Assembly: GCA_947492925.1 (NCBI GenBank)
Contig: CANLOQ010000005.1
Location: forward strand, 124,001-188,000
DNA from: an uncultured Sulfitobacter sp.
Lineage (GTDB): Bacteria; Pseudomonadota; Alphaproteobacteria; Rhodobacterales; Rhodobacteraceae
Length of the DNA: 64,000 bases
Reading direction: 5' to 3'
Positions 1 to 7,422 of this stretch are shown here, piece after piece (the first letter of the stretch is position 1; each line of letters starts with the position of its first letter). A program made the translations under genes and the position numbers. The notes under the pieces were generated by a model. The model saw only the letters and a program-made list of their open reading frames with translations. It did not search any database and had not been told where the DNA came from.

Positions 1-2
1 GA

Positions 3-1175
3 TCAGTCGGCCACCACCTGAAAGTCCAAGCGGCTGTTTGGCAGACCGGGCTGGCCCTGTACGTCAATGGACCGTGACGGTGCCGCGATCAGGATTTGGT
101 CCCCCGGGAATCCTGCAGAAACAAGTGTACTCATCATCGCCAGCGCCCGCAGACGCCCGGTGCCGGGTCCTTCGCGGCTTCCCGGCTGGTCCTCGTGCTG
201 ACCCACCAGACGCAGGCGCGCGCCGTCGCAGCTTGCCACACCCCCCGCCAGATCATAGATCAGGTCCAATTCATTTGCGGCCACCGTAATGGACCCCGGC
301 GTATAGAACTGGCGCAATTCGTTGGCGCGTTGGGCCAACGGTTCCGCACAGGCGGGCAAGACGGTGCGCCACGCCTGCGCCTGCGGCGTCACCTGTACCG
401 CATCCTGCGGTGAAAAGCTGGCCTGCTGTGCGGCAGTGATCACCGAAAACTCTACCCGGCGGTCATAAAAACCGCCGTCCTGCGGACCACCGATTCCCGA
501 AGGTTGCGTATCACCCAGCCCAACGGCGACAAATTTGCTCGTATCAATCCCCGAAGCCGAGAGCCTGTTGATCACCGTCTGCGCGCGCTTCTCGCTCAGC
601 CTGAGGTTTGTGACCGGATCGCCCGAAGCATCCGAATGCCCCTCAACGCGCACGGCATAGCCCGGACAATCATGCGCCACCAAACCGATCAACCGCGCGG
701 CATTCAGCCCGGCCGCATCTCCTGACGCTGCACCGGACGGGAAATAGACCCGCGCCTGTGCCGTCAGCGCCTTGAGATCGTCGCTGCAGGCATCGGCAAG
801 TGCAAGATTGCGCGCCGCATTGTTAAAAAAGTCAGCCGCGCTTTCCTGATCAATGGCGTCCGCCTCGGGCGTTACGGGAATTGCTGGCGTCTCGACCACG
901 GCATTCTGAACCGGCGCTGCAGGTGCCAGGGGCGTCAAAAGATCAACCGGCGCGTTGCGCGACACTTCCTGTGATGTTTCGGCAGTGTCGAGCGCGGCCA
1001 GAACAGTTTGGTTCAGCAAGGCCACACGCGCCGCTGCCTCGCTCTCGATCTGTGCATCTTCCTGTCCCGAGAAAAGGTTAGTGAACCCCACCTCACGATC
1101 CAGCAGCCCAACGCCAACAAACACAATCGCAGCCGTCGGTGCCATCCAGGAAATATTTTCCTTGAGAAATTTCAT
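3..1175 (-). CDS. OmpA-family envelope protein with two OmpA-like domains
   Basis: 390 residues. An N-terminal hydrophobic segment (about residues 10-24) should anchor it in the inner membrane or act as an uncleaved signal. A Pro/Ala-rich linker follows. Residues about 141-246 are a clear OmpA C-terminal peptidoglycan-binding domain (EGHSDASGD at 178, LSEKRA at 193, DRRVEF at 238). Residues about 289-388 look like a second, decayed copy (VGQHED at 324, GTGRLRAL at 338, NSRLDF at 380). The likely role is to tie the envelope to peptidoglycan. A purine-rich ribosome site (GGGGGA) lies about 10 bases before the ATG. The gene is complete, ending three bases from the window edge. Confidence 0.85.
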   Translation of the reverse strand: MKFLKENISWMAPTAAIVFVGVGLLDREVGFTNLFSGQEDAQIESEAAARVALLNQTVLAALDTAETSQEVSRNAPVDLLTPLAPAAPVQNAVVETPAIPVTPEADAIDQESAADFFNNAARNLALADACSDDLKALTAQARVYFPSGAASGDAAGLNAARLIGLVAHDCPGYAVRVEGHSDASGDPVTNLRLSEKRAQTVINRLSASGIDTSKFVAVGLGDTQPSGIGGPQDGGFYDRRVEFSVITAAQQASFSPQDAVQVTPQAQAWRTVLPACAEPLAQRANELRQFYTPGSITVAANELDLIYDLAGGVASCDGARLRLVGQHEDQPGSREGPGTGRLRALAMMSTLVSAGFPGDQILIAAPSRSIDVQGQPGLPNSRLDFQVVAD

Positions 1176-1197
1176 GCTCGGTCGTCCCCCAAATTTT

Positions 1198-1226
1198 ATT
1201 ATACGGTCCGGCTTTTCAGCAGATTT
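1198..1226 (-). promoter_or_regulatory. possible sigma-70 promoter of the OmpA-family gene
   Basis: On the minus strand a perfect TATAAT lies at 1203-1198. The hexamer 17 bases upstream (AAATCT, 1226-1221) is a poor -35. Transcription would start near 1191, leaving a leader of about 16 bases that holds the GGGGGA ribosome site. Inferred from pattern only. Confidence 0.4.
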
Positions 1227-1454
1227 TCGCCGGACGCCCCTTATCTTGTGGCAAATTACCGCGCAGGGTCAACATCCAGCGATAAGGCATAGGATATTCC
1301 GTGGTGTCACTTGGGGTTATCCACCGCCAGAAAGACCAAAATACAGGCATTGTCGAAATTCAGCGCGCTGATAGCTGCGCCAAGACACCAATTCAGGCGA
1401 ATCGCAGGCGGACCCCCGCCACAAAACACGTGGCACGCCAAAGCGAACCAAGAC

Positions 1455-1483
1455 TTGACGATCTGCCCCTGCCCGCTTACGCA
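1455..1483 (+). promoter_or_regulatory. promoter of tRNA-CAU
   Basis: TTGACG at 1455-1460, a 17-base spacer, then TACGCA at 1478-1483, ending 12 bases before the mature tRNA. The -35 is near consensus and the -10 is weak. The position fits a stable-RNA promoter. Confidence 0.5.
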
Positions 1484-1494
1484 AACGCCGTGGC

Positions 1495-1571
1495 GGGCCT
1501 GTAGCTCAATTGGTTAGAGCAGAGCGCTCATAACGCTTTGGTTGCGGGTTCAAGTCCTGCCGGGCCTACCA
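1495..1571 (+). tRNA. tRNA with CAU anticodon, probably tRNA-Ile2
   Basis: 77 bases with an encoded CCA, a 7-bp acceptor stem (including G-U pairs), standard D and T arms, and anticodon CAU in the loop CUCAUAA. A CAU tRNA can be elongator Met or Ile2 (C34 changed to lysidine by TilS, reading AUA). The acceptor stem has C4-G69 and C5-G68, the pairs that TilS favours in E. coli tRNA-Ile2, and GGGCCUG resembles tRNA-Ile rather than elongator tRNA-Met. I therefore lean to Ile2, but Met cannot be excluded. Confidence 0.9.
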
Positions 1572-1605
1572 TATCCCCACACCGTCACACGCATTTTGAC
1601 CCGTC

Positions 1606-2055
1606 TTATCGCTGCTCGCTGACATACCAATTAACTGTCATTTCAACGACCGTGTCGCCACTGCTGTCGCGTATATCGACCGTGACATCAAACGCCACCT
1701 TGCCCGTTTCACGGATCGCCTGCATCAGGTCCGCGCCCGGGCGCGATGACGTTGCGTGGGCGGTCAACGTGCCAATCGCGACCTTCTTGAAGGCGATCTG
1801 TGCAGTGGCCGCCACGGGTCGCATATCCAGAATGACCGGTGCCAGCGCACCTGCCATCGCAGCGCCAGACGCCGCTTCGCCCAAGGTGAACATCGCACCC
1901 GCATGCATGGATTTGATATGGTTAGAAACCTCACCGCGCTGATCAAGCTCTGCCGTTGCTTTGCCATCTGCGATAGAGATCAGCTTGACGCCGACGTGAT
2001 TGGCAAAGGGCACCGCCGCATCAAGATGCGCTTTAATCATTTCGTAAGGGTTCAT
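1606..2055 (-). CDS. PaaI/DUF4442-type hotdog-fold thioesterase
   Basis: 149 residues, the size of a single hotdog domain. The central stretch with HAGAMFTLGEAASGAA at about residue 51 is the hotdog helix motif (HxGx followed by E/A-rich helix) found in PaaI and YiiD-C/DUF4442 proteins. A final strand (VVEMTVNWYV) closes the sheet. Such proteins hydrolyse acyl-CoA or acyl-ACP thioesters in the cytoplasm; the substrate cannot be told from sequence. It is a single-gene unit downstream of the CAU tRNA on the opposite strand. It could also be a non-catalytic hotdog protein. Confidence 0.75.
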   Translation of the reverse strand: MNPYEMIKAHLDAAVPFANHVGVKLISIADGKATAELDQRGEVSNHIKSMHAGAMFTLGEAASGAAMAGALAPVILDMRPVAATAQIAFKKVAIGTLTAHATSSRPGADLMQAIRETGKVAFDVTVDIRDSSGDTVVEMTVNWYVSEQR

Positions 2056-2395
2056 GGCTGGCTCCGGCTAATGCTATTTCATCACGGGACAACGTCCCAC
2101 ACCACGCATAGCGCAGGCGAACTCGCCCATCATCATTTCCGTGGCGTCCGTCGGCCATTAAGCTGTTCTTAAGCTCTAAGGCCTAAACGGACCAGAGCCG
2201 CCTAAACATCTGAATAATACTGATCGCTTTCCGACCTTTACTGCCAGCCCCCCCGTGCCGCGGGCCTCAATCCCACACAGCGCAACGTGGCAACGTCGAA
2301 CCTGAATGACCAAGGCCGCTTGAACCGGCAATTTGCCCTGCCACCACGCGCGCCGGTGGTTCCCTTTCCTTAGCCCATTGCAAGGGTTGCACCAC
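2056..2395. other. intergenic region with a TTAA-N7-TTAA motif
   Basis: 340 bases between two divergent genes. No convincing gene is seen. It contains TTAAGCT twice (2158-2164 and 2169-2175), giving TTAA-N7-TTAA, close to the CtrA recognition pattern, and a short GC dyad around 2341-2359. Confidence 0.45.
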
Positions 2396-2821
2396 ATGCC
2401 AAAAACAAGACTGCTTATTGTTGACGATTCCCAGATTGATCGGATGATCCTGATCAGGGCGTTCAACAAGGCAAACATCCCCGAAATCGAACTGATCGAA
2501 GCCTGTGACGCAACATCAGCGCTAGAGCACCTTTGCGCCACACAGGTCGATGCCGTCTTTCTTGACGTCAACATGCCGGGGGAAAATGGATTTTACGTGC
2601 TGCATACCCTGCGCGAGAAACAACCCAGAACATGGCCACTGGTCTTTATGTTCTCCTCTTCCGATCATCCCGGCGACATCCAGCGCGCCTATGACGAAAT
2701 GGCGACCGCCTATTTGTGCAAGCCCAGTGATTTCAGCAAGACAAAGGATTTGGTGACCTATTGCTCAAGCCTGATCGCAATTGCACCAAAAGACAGACCT
2801 GCCCCGGCGGTTGTGCATTAG
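2396..2821 (+). CDS. single-domain response regulator (receiver only)
   Basis: 141 residues, the whole length of one CheY-like receiver domain with no output domain. The acidic pocket is visible near the N-terminus (VDDSQ at 9-13), the phospho-acceptor aspartate lies in FLDVNMPGENGF, and the conserved lysine is in YLCKPSD. ATG at 2396 starts exactly at the receiver domain after an AAGG-type ribosome site, so upstream in-frame starts are unlikely. It probably relays phosphate to or from a kinase or phosphotransferase. The nearest kinase is convergent with it (ends at 2870) and not in the same operon, so pairing is unproven. Confidence 0.85.
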   Translation: MPKTRLLIVDDSQIDRMILIRAFNKANIPEIELIEACDATSALEHLCATQVDAVFLDVNMPGENGFYVLHTLREKQPRTWPLVFMFSSSDHPGDIQRAYDEMATAYLCKPSDFSKTKDLVTYCSSLIAIAPKDRPAPAVVH

Positions 2822-2869
2822 GCGAGGCAGAGTACCGCTGACCATCAGACGATGGAGTCTGACCGCATC

Positions 2870-4195
2870 TTACCGCGCGACTACAATATCCGCCCGCAGT
2901 CCGCCCAAGCGTGTGGATTCGCCCAGTCGCAACACACCACCGTGCGCCCGCGCGATGTCTGTTGCTATCGCCAAACCAAGCCCCACGCCGCCGCCCCGGT
3001 CCTGATTGCGCGCAGGATCAAGCCGTGTAAAAGCACGCGTCGCCTCGGCGCGGCGGTCTTGGGGTATCCCGGGGCCGTCGTCTTCGATACGAATGCGCAG
3101 GGTCTTGTCGCTTAACATCACCGAAACCTCCGCTCTGCCGCCATACCGCACCGCATTCGAAATCAGATTCTCTACCGCGCGTTTCATCGCTGTCAGGCGC
3201 AGTGTCACCGTCCCTTCACCATCACCTTCGGGCGGCAAAAGCGTCACGTCATGGCCCGCTCGTCGGGCATCCTGCACCAGCATCTCAACAAAGACGTGCG
3301 GGTCCGTCTTTTCCGGCGTGCCTTCAGCCTCTCCTTTGGCGAAATCAAGAAACTCATCCAGCATCCGCTGCATGTCCTCGACATCGCGCAACAGAGGGCC
3401 CGCTTCCTCGTCCTCCAGCATCGACAGCCCCAACCTCATGCGGGTCAGGGGCGTGCGCAGGTCGTGGCTTACTCCGGACAACATCAAGGTCCGCTGTTCG
3501 ATCTGCCGCTCGATGCGTGCGCGCATATCGACAAAGGCGTTGCCCGCGCTGCGCACCTCCGCGGCACCCGCCGGTGAAAAGGGCTCATGCCGGCCTCTGC
3601 CAAACGCCTCTGCCGCCGTGGCAAGTCGTTTGATCGGGCGAAGCTGGTTGCGCAGGTAAATGAATGCGATCGTGGTCATAACGACCCCGAAAAAAATTGT
3701 ATAAACAAACAGTTGATGTGGATTCTTTGCGGATATGCGGCTGCGGTCAAAACGGTATTCAACAGGCCCCATCCGAGTATCGACATAAACGCGCACCGCA
3801 TTATCATCGGTCAAATCAAGCGCCTGAAAACCCGGCAACATCTCGGCAAAGCGCCGCAGGATCACGCGGCCCGAGTAATCATACCAGACCATCGCATTGT
3901 CCCGTGGCACATCCGCCGCCCTGACCGGCAGGGCCGTGATCTCAAGCGCGCCAAGGTCCTCGGCCACATGTGTGATCAAACTGGCACGGTCCGGCGCTGT
4001 TTCCACCGCTGCGCGGATCAAGACAAGTTCGCCCAGCACCGTATCGGTCATCTGATTGGTGACACCTTCAAAATGCCGCTGGGCAAAAAGCACTGTTACA
4101 ACCAGTTGAATGATCACCACCGGGAGCAGCAAAATCAGCGCTGCACGGCCGTAGATGCCACGCGGCATATAGTGTTTGAGCCAGACAAAGGACAT
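2870..4195 (-). CDS. EnvZ-like membrane sensor histidine kinase
   Basis: 441 residues from the ATG at 4195; longer readings run over the divergent neighbour. Order: short cytoplasmic N-terminus, TM1 about 17-37, periplasmic sensor region about 38-160, TM2 about 163-181, HAMP about 182-235, HisKA with H244 in SGVSHDLRTPLTR, N box at 343-347 (NLISN), G1 box DDGPGIP at 372-378 and G2 box GGGVGLGLA at 401-409. The HDLRTPLTR H-box and short periplasmic part match the EnvZ type that partners OmpR-like regulators in osmotic or envelope sensing. No OmpR-type regulator lies next to it, so the partner is elsewhere or is the lone receiver at 2396. Confidence 0.88.
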   Translation of the reverse strand: MSFVWLKHYMPRGIYGRAALILLLPVVIIQLVVTVLFAQRHFEGVTNQMTDTVLGELVLIRAAVETAPDRASLITHVAEDLGALEITALPVRAADVPRDNAMVWYDYSGRVILRRFAEMLPGFQALDLTDDNAVRVYVDTRMGPVEYRFDRSRISAKNPHQLFVYTIFFGVVMTTIAFIYLRNQLRPIKRLATAAEAFGRGRHEPFSPAGAAEVRSAGNAFVDMRARIERQIEQRTLMLSGVSHDLRTPLTRMRLGLSMLEDEEAGPLLRDVEDMQRMLDEFLDFAKGEAEGTPEKTDPHVFVEMLVQDARRAGHDVTLLPPEGDGEGTVTLRLTAMKRAVENLISNAVRYGGRAEVSVMLSDKTLRIRIEDDGPGIPQDRRAEATRAFTRLDPARNQDRGGGVGLGLAIATDIARAHGGVLRLGESTRLGGLRADIVVAR

Positions 4196-4240
4196 AAAGA
4201 AGACCTTAGCCACCGCGCCAAACCAGCGAAAGGTCAAACC

Positions 4241-5164
4241 ATGCTGCCACCCGATGACTTTGATCCCCCTGTCGGAGACCCCCAGACACTTGAGCCGGGG
4301 TTGCGGCGCATTGTTGCCCCCAACCCCTCGCCGATGACCTACCGGGGGACAAATACCTATCTTCTGGGGACCAGCGGGCTTGCGGTAATCGACCCCGGGC
4401 CACAGGACAGCGCGCATTTGCAGGCCATATTAAATGCGTTAGGCCCCGGACAGCATATCAGCCATATCGTCGTAACCCACACCCATGTGGACCATTCGCC
4501 CCTTGCCCGTCCGCTGGCAGACGCCTGCGGCGCGCCCGTTCTGGCCTTCGGCACCGCAGAGGCGGGCCGCTCCGCCGTGATGCAGCGTCTTGCGGATCGT
4601 GGGATGATCGGCGGGGGTGAAGGGATCGACAGTGCCTTTGTCCCCGATCAGACACTGGCGGACGGGGAAACCATCGCCGGTGACGGCTGGACGCTGGAGG
4701 CCCTGCACACCCCGGGCCATATCGGCAACCACCTGAGCCTCGGCTGGAATGACGCCTGTTTCACCGCCGATCACGTGATGGGCTGGGCCTCATCATTGGT
4801 GTCGCCCCCGGATGGAGATTTGACGGATTTCATGACCTCCTGCGCGCGCCTGCAAAAACGCAACTGGCGGGTCTTCTATCCGGGCCACGGCGCAGCTGTG
4901 ACGGACCCTGCCGCCCGGCTCGACTGGCTGGTGACGCACCGCAAGGGGCGCGAAGCCGACATCCTGCAAGCGCTCGCTGCTGGCCCCGCAACCGCCCAGG
5001 CCATCGCCCACCGCGTATACGCAGATACACCGCCCGCCCTGATCGGGGCTGCAACCCGCAATGTACTGGCGCACCTCGTTGATTTGCATGGCAAATCTGT
5101 CGTATCGCCCGTGGGCCCGTTACAGATGGACGCAGAATTTCGCCTTACTGACAACCGACCCTGA
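4241..5164 (+). CDS. metallo-beta-lactamase-fold hydrolase (LACTB2/GloB-like)
   Basis: 307 residues. The metal-binding motif HxHxDH is seen as H80-T-H82-V-D84-H85, followed by the later ligands in HTPGHIGNH, FTADHVMGW and YPGHGAAV. A C-terminal winged-helix-like region of about 80 residues matches the LACTB2-type subgroup, which acts on RNA or thioesters in other organisms; the substrate here is not determinable. ATG 4241 follows a GAAAGG ribosome site. The kinase start lies 45 bases away on the other strand, so the two promoters sit back to back. Confidence 0.8.
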   Translation: MLPPDDFDPPVGDPQTLEPGLRRIVAPNPSPMTYRGTNTYLLGTSGLAVIDPGPQDSAHLQAILNALGPGQHISHIVVTHTHVDHSPLARPLADACGAPVLAFGTAEAGRSAVMQRLADRGMIGGGEGIDSAFVPDQTLADGETIAGDGWTLEALHTPGHIGNHLSLGWNDACFTADHVMGWASSLVSPPDGDLTDFMTSCARLQKRNWRVFYPGHGAAVTDPAARLDWLVTHRKGREADILQALAAGPATAQAIAHRVYADTPPALIGAATRNVLAHLVDLHGKSVVSPVGPLQMDAEFRLTDNRP

Positions 5165-5193
5165 AAAATTCGCTTTTTCCGGTCAAAACCCAC

Positions 5194-5222
5194 TGGACGC
5201 GCCAGAATCCCACTGCTATATC
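5194..5222 (+). promoter_or_regulatory. promoter of tRNA-Asn
   Basis: TGGACG at 5194-5199, 17-base spacer, TATATC at 5217-5222, with the mature tRNA starting 12 bases later. Both hexamers are four or more matches to the sigma-70 consensus. Confidence 0.55.
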
Positions 5223-5233
5223 GCCCAGACCGT

Positions 5234-5308
5234 TCCGACGTAGCTCAGCGGTAGAGCAGTTGACTGTTAATCAATTGGTCGTAGGTTCGATCCCTACCGT
5301 CGGAGCCA
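5234..5308 (+). tRNA. tRNA-Asn (GUU)
   Basis: 75 bases with encoded CCA. The acceptor stem UCCGACG/CGUCGGA pairs fully, discriminator base G, anticodon GUU in loop CUGUUAA, and a T arm with GUUCGAUCC. A terminator hairpin follows at once. Confidence 0.97.
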
Positions 5309-5317
5309 AAAAATTTT

Positions 5318-5349
5318 AGGGCTTGGCACAAGGTTGCCAAGCCCTTTTC
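5318..5349 (+). terminator. intrinsic terminator after tRNA-Asn
   Basis: An 11-bp perfect stem (5318-5328 with 5335-5345, arms AGGGCTTGGCA and TGCCAAGCCCT) with a 6-base loop, followed by TTTTCATTT. This is a classic rho-independent terminator for the tRNA transcript. Confidence 0.9.
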
Positions 5350-5483
5350 ATTTGCGCATATCTCCTTCAACAAAATCCCGCTCAAGCCGCCTACGCGGCT
5401 TCGCGAAAGACGCGTTTTTATCGGCGCATGGCGCATACACGGCCTCTTGATGCATCGGCCAAGCTGGGGCACCTTGCTGCCGG

Positions 5484-6455
5484 ATGTCGCACACCACTCT
5501 CACCATTCGTTCGTCGCAATTACAGGCGCGCTTTCTGCGCCGGGGTGCAACCCTGTGTGATCTGCGGTTTGCGGGCGAAGACCACAGTCTTGTTCTGGGA
5601 TTCCAAAAGCCTGCTGATTATACCGCCCATCCGGTCTATGCGGGTGCCATCGTCGGCCCCGTCGCCAATCGGATAACGCATGGCAGGATCACTGCGGACG
5701 GCGCGCGCTTTCAGATGCCCGCAAATGAGCCGTCGGGCGCCTGCCTGCATTCCGGCAACGCCGGGCTGCATGCGCGCGACTGGTCCGTGCACGCCCATTC
5801 GTCCGACGCGTTATACCTTGGCATCGAATTGCCAGACGGCGCACAGGGCCTGCCGGGCAAGCGCAGCATCACCGTCGAGTACCGGCTCACAGACAGCACG
5901 CTTTGCATTAAGCTCACCGCGCGGACGGACAGGACCACACCGATGAACCTTGCGGCGCATCCTTATTGGTGCCTTGATCCGTGCGGTGACATTTCAAGCC
6001 ATGACTTGCAGATCGACGCGCGCCATTACCTGCCGGTAGACGACGATTTGCTCCCTTCCGGCAAAATCGCCCCGGTTGCCAACACCACCTTTGATTTCCG
6101 CACCCCTCGCCGTATTCCCCTTACTGCAGAACTAGACGTGAACTTTTGTCTGCATGACGCGTCCCGGACGCACCCACAGCCGGTCGCCACACTGACCGGC
6201 GCATCCGGCAGAGCGCTGCGCATCGCGACCAACGCGCCGGGGCTTCAGGTCTATAACGGGGCGTTCCTGCCACGGGTGCCCGACGTGCTGCAAAGTGGCA
6301 TCGACCTTTTCCCTTTCGCCGGCATTGCCCTTGAACCACAACATTGGCCAGATGCCCCGAACCACCCGCATTTTCCATCTATCATACTGCGCCCTGATGA
6401 GGAGTTTTCCCAGACAACCCTCTATGAGCTGACCCCGTCCGCCAAGGTTGGGTGA
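5484..6455 (+). CDS. aldose 1-epimerase family protein (galactose mutarotase-like)
   Basis: 323 residues, the usual size. Family marks in order: GAIVGPVANRITHGRI (substrate-site arginine region), CLHSGNAGLHARDW, NLAAHPYWCL with the catalytic-type histidine, a DVNFCL motif in place of DHNF, and GIALEPQHWPDAPNHP near the end, whose glutamate is the catalytic base in known members. It should interconvert alpha and beta sugar anomers in the cytoplasm. No sugar-catabolic operon surrounds it, so the sugar is unknown. Start uses the ATG at 5484. Confidence 0.88.
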   Translation: MSHTTLTIRSSQLQARFLRRGATLCDLRFAGEDHSLVLGFQKPADYTAHPVYAGAIVGPVANRITHGRITADGARFQMPANEPSGACLHSGNAGLHARDWSVHAHSSDALYLGIELPDGAQGLPGKRSITVEYRLTDSTLCIKLTARTDRTTPMNLAAHPYWCLDPCGDISSHDLQIDARHYLPVDDDLLPSGKIAPVANTTFDFRTPRRIPLTAELDVNFCLHDASRTHPQPVATLTGASGRALRIATNAPGLQVYNGAFLPRVPDVLQSGIDLFPFAGIALEPQHWPDAPNHPHFPSIILRPDEEFSQTTLYELTPSAKVG

Positions 6456-6520
6456 TCTTTTCGTTCATCGCTCAAGACCCGGCCCGCCAACAGGGCTTGT
6501 GCGGAGAGATGCAACATGTA

Positions 6521-6536
6521 AGCTATTGAAATAGCT
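6521..6536. promoter_or_regulatory. inverted repeat, possible operator
   Basis: AGCTATT-GA-AATAGCT is a perfect 7-bp inverted repeat in a gene-poor gap, 121 bases before the small ORF at 6657. There is no T tract, so it is not an evident terminator. A protein-binding site is an inference. Confidence 0.3.
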
Positions 6537-6625
6537 ATGATGTCTCAGATGCCTTGCATTTGACACAATTTAGCCAATTTCAAGCCCTTCTGGTGTTGCA
6601 GCCTTCATGCACAGGCCGAACGGTC

Positions 6626-6661
6626 GCCGTTTGGCCCCTTATGAAGGAGCAGCCAAATGGC
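6626..6661 (+). promoter_or_regulatory. RNA hairpin enclosing the ribosome site and start codon of the 35-codon ORF
   Basis: Arms 6626-6635 (GCCGTTTGGC) and 6652-6661 (GCCAAATGGC) pair over 10 bp with one G-U. The 16-base loop carries AAGGAG (6644-6649), and the ATG (6657-6659) lies inside the 3' arm. As RNA this would hide the start codon while showing the ribosome site in the loop, an arrangement seen in translational switches. Confidence 0.4.
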
Positions 6662-6764
6662 ACGCCCAGACACACCAAAACCGACACCACCCAAACCAGC
6701 GCCGCAGGCCAGCATCCCCAAGCCCAAGCCGAAACCGGTCTTCACTGATTACGCGAGCCTCTAG
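6657..6764 (+). CDS. 35-residue Pro/Lys-rich small protein, function unknown
   Basis: ATG at 6657 is preceded by a strong ribosome site AAGGAG with 7-base spacing. The product is dominated by proline and lysine: PKPTPPKPAPQ, then IPKPKPKPVF, ending in DYASL. It has no signal peptide, membrane segment or cysteine. The PxP spacing would favour a polyproline helix and binding to an acidic or SH3-like partner, but I recognise no family. It sits alone in a 600-base gap. The ribosome site and biased composition argue for a real gene; its short length argues for caution. Confidence 0.45.
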   Translation: MARPDTPKPTPPKPAPQASIPKPKPKPVFTDYASL

Positions 6765-7058
6765 ACCGGAGTTCTAACCCTCAAGGCGTCTTCCCTACCC
6801 GTGTCCCGCCGGAACAAATGATTAGTCCATGCACTTTGGATCGCCGGGAACATCAAATTCTGATAGCGTTTTTGCGGTACGGTAGTGGGACCGCGCCGTC
6901 TGTACGACCCAAAGCTTTCCAGAACTGCCGATCGCACCGCCAACCGAATTACCAAAGCGGTTGAACCCCTTTGCAACCAACAAGGCTCTATTTGCACTGC
7001 GTCGAGACCGCGCAATAGCACGTGACAGTAACAGACCTGCCACCTTATCGTGTACCGC

Positions 7059-7385
7059 ATGAGCACACCTGTTTCCTCAATCCGCAACCTTGGCCCCGCG
7101 GTTGAACTGGCCTGCGCCAAGGCTGGCATTCACACCGCGGAAGCGCTGCGTACCCTCGGCGCTGATGTTGCTTATACCAGAATGATCGCCGCTGGCATGC
7201 GCCCGCATTTCATCGGTTACTATGCGCCTGTCATGGGCCTGCAAGGGCGCCCATGGAACGATTGCCAAGGGGCTGAAAAAGAAGCCTTGCGCGCAGCTTT
7301 CGACCAGATCAAAACGAGGAACGCGCCCGCACCCGCTGATACGCTGGACCGTTTGCTGGATGATATTGGCGTGCGCAAACCGTGA
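7059..7385 (+). CDS. TfoX C-terminal domain protein
   Basis: 108 residues from the ATG at 7059 (a GTG three codons earlier is possible). SIRNLGPA at the N-terminus, then a helix-hairpin-helix-like core (AGIHTAEALRTLGADVAYTRM) and PHFIGYYAPVMGLQGRPWND are hallmarks of the TfoX/Sxy C-terminal domain. The N-terminal TfoX domain is absent, which is common for stand-alone members. In gammaproteobacteria full-length TfoX acts in competence control; the role of the isolated domain is unknown. Followed closely by the DUF4112 gene. Confidence 0.82.
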   Translation: MSTPVSSIRNLGPAVELACAKAGIHTAEALRTLGADVAYTRMIAAGMRPHFIGYYAPVMGLQGRPWNDCQGAEKEALRAAFDQIKTRNAPAPADTLDRLLDDIGVRKP

Positions 7386-7422
7386 CCGGGAACGCGGGAT
7401 GCCCGATCAGCGTTGTGCTGAC

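Larger units (their letters stand above)
1176..1494. other. intergenic region, no gene seen
   Basis: About 320 bases between the OmpA-family gene and the tRNA. It holds the minus-strand promoter candidate at 1198-1226 and the tRNA promoter candidate at 1455-1483. The short frames inside it have no ribosome site or recognisable product. Confidence 0.6.

Noticed and set aside
2845-2862. TCAGAC/GTCTGA hairpin between the receiver and kinase genes as a terminator
   Set aside because: Six weak pairs and no T tract on either side.
6761-7129. Minus-strand frame of 122 codons in the gene-poor gap
   Set aside because: Overlaps the real TfoX-domain gene, lacks a ribosome site and shows no family pattern.
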